Shown here: positions 11,171 to 12,009 of the stretch, in pieces
How the letters are laid out: each line of letters begins with the position of its first letter
Numbering within the stretch: position 1 is the stretch's first letter
NCBI GenBank assembly: GCA_023142905.1
Contig: JAGLIP010000011.1
Span: 1-12,009 of the forward strand
Direction: 5' to 3'
Length of the DNA stretch: 12,009 nt
DNA from: Candidatus Aenigmatarchaeota archaeon
GTDB taxonomy: Archaea > EX4484-52 > B79-G9
Notes under the pieces: model-generated
Database searches by the model: none
Told to the model about the DNA's origin: nothing
What the model saw: only the letters and a program-made list of their open reading frames with translations
Program-made: the position numbers and the translations under genes

Positions 11171-11985
11171 TGGATATTATGGATACTATTTGTTTTGTCG
11201 GAACCGGTGGCGGGAGGATGGCAACAATTACCCAGCTTAGAAAAACAGCAGGCATATTTTTAGAGCTTAAAGGTGCAAAAATATATCTTGACCCCGGACC
11301 GGGAGCCATTGTGCATGCGAGGGCAGAAAAACTCCCATTAGAAAAGATTGACTGCGTTCTTTTATCTCACAAGCACATAGACCACACAAACGATGCCGAG
11401 GTTTTGATTGAAGCCATGACAAAAGGAGTTCGCGAAAACAAAGGGATTCTTGCAGCGCCAAAAAGCACAATTTCTGAACTAACAGAGTATCATCAGGCAG
11501 CACCAAAAAAAATCATTAAAATAAAACCCGGCGATAAGTTTAATATTGGCGACCTAAATATTGAATCAACAAAAACAACCCATACAGACAAAGATGGTGT
11601 CGGGTTCAAATTTTTTGCCTCAAAAAAAATATCCTATGTGGGGGATACAGTGTATTCAAAAGATATTGCTCGGCAGCACAAAGGCGCAGACATTTTGATA
11701 CTGAATTGCCTTTATCTTGTAAACGATAACAAGGGAAAAGATGTTGAATTCGCAAAGCACATGGATTTGGCGGATGCGATAAAATTCGTGCGCGATATAA
11801 AGCCAAAACTCTGTATCCTTCAGCATTTCGGTATGGGCATGATTCTAAAAAAGCCATGGGAAAAAGCAAAAGAAGTCGAGGATGCGACCGGTGTAAAGAC
11901 CATAGCCGCAAGAGACGGCCAAGTCTTTGATGTTTCCGGCACTATAAAAAAAGAGACAAAAGGGCTGGAGAAGTTTGCTTCATAA
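11170..11985 (+). CDS. Metallo-beta-lactamase-fold hydrolase
   Basis: A 271-aa single-domain MBL-fold protein. The metal site is complete: S-H67-K-H69-I-D71-H72 (HxHxDH), H138 in TTHTD, D159 in YVGDT, and H219 in LQHFGMG. The N-terminal CFVGTGGGR strand and the D-P-G-P-G motif at 41-45 recall the RNase Z/phosphodiesterase-like branch of the superfamily rather than true beta-lactamases. The substrate cannot be told from sequence; there is no exosite arm or beta-CASP insert. The start could be 11170 or the ATG three codons later; the TATA spacing favours 11170. The frame ends before the window edge. The remaining 24 bases hold nothing I can name. Confidence 0.92.
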   Translation: MDIMDTICFVGTGGGRMATITQLRKTAGIFLELKGAKIYLDPGPGAIVHARAEKLPLEKIDCVLLSHKHIDHTNDAEVLIEAMTKGVRENKGILAAPKSTISELTEYHQAAPKKIIKIKPGDKFNIGDLNIESTKTTHTDKDGVGFKFFASKKISYVGDTVYSKDIARQHKGADILILNCLYLVNDNKGKDVEFAKHMDLADAIKFVRDIKPKLCILQHFGMGMILKKPWEKAKEVEDATGVKTIAARDGQVFDVSGTIKKETKGLEKFAS

Positions 11986-12009
11986 GTTGCCATTCAAAGC
12001 AATACACAT

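Noticed and set aside
10471..11263. Plus-strand frames of 146 and 122 aa over the minus-strand pair
   Set aside because: Phe/Ser/Ile-rich translations typical of antisense to Lys/Glu-rich coiled-coil genes; the minus genes have ribosome binding sites and a TATA box.
1..12009. CRISPR array, insertion sequence or integrase
   Set aside because: No regularly spaced repeats, transposase or recombinase-like protein was found on either strand.

Overview
The window is an AT-rich piece of an archaeal chromosome. The 5' end of a 16S rRNA gene lies on the minus strand at the left edge. It carries the archaeal/eukaryotic H1 element (CTGGTTGATCCTGCCAG) and sits behind a textbook archaeal BRE/TATA promoter. 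Several start codons have a TATA-like box about 24-30 nt upstream (leaderless genes), while genes inside operons have GGAGG or GGTGA ribosome binding sites. A gene for the archaeal chromatin protein MC1 and a DUF5654 protein fit the same assignment. The small, gappy gene set and the 16S sequence suggest a DPANN-type or other uncultivated archaeal lineage, but that placement is inference; a 16S comparison would settle it.

Layout. 1-597: start of the rRNA transcription unit (16S, leader, promoter). 666-2450 (minus): cutA followed by two paralogous multi-pass membrane proteins of unknown function; the cutA TATA box sits in the loop of a 15-bp inverted repeat. 2474-2940 (minus): two small unknown genes (81 and 47 aa), each with a clear ribosome binding site. 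2993-3390: tRNA-Pro(UGG), then about 270 bp with no intact gene. That stretch holds a likely protein remnant, a predicted three-way-junction RNA and a decayed copy of the tRNA 3' end. 3392-5649 (minus): a two-gene unit of a PIG-L/LmbE-fold protein whose metal and catalytic residues are largely replaced, and a 490-aa protein I do not recognise with a Rossmann-like start. 5750-5968: a small doubtful gene. 5952-8099: DUF192 (minus) diverging from nnrD (plus), with nnrD coupled by an ATGA overlap to a Cys-rich cell-surface protein.

8100-12009: a second remnant, a CYTH-domain protein, a 22-bp tandem repeat, a two-TM unknown protein, MC1 (minus) with a hairpin/T-tract terminator, a GNAT-like C-terminal remnant, a DUF5654 membrane protein, a minus-strand pair (coiled-coil protein plus an HPF/RaiA-like protein), and a divergent metallo-beta-lactamase-fold hydrolase.

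Most genes look like independent housekeeping or maintenance units: metabolite repair (nnrD), metal tolerance (cutA), chromatin (MC1), possible ribosome hibernation (HPF-like), hydrolases. The least explained parts are the tRNA-flanked structured interval at 3104-3390, the degenerate PIG-L plus its unknown partner, and the tandem membrane paralogs. I see no CRISPR array, intact transposase or integrase.
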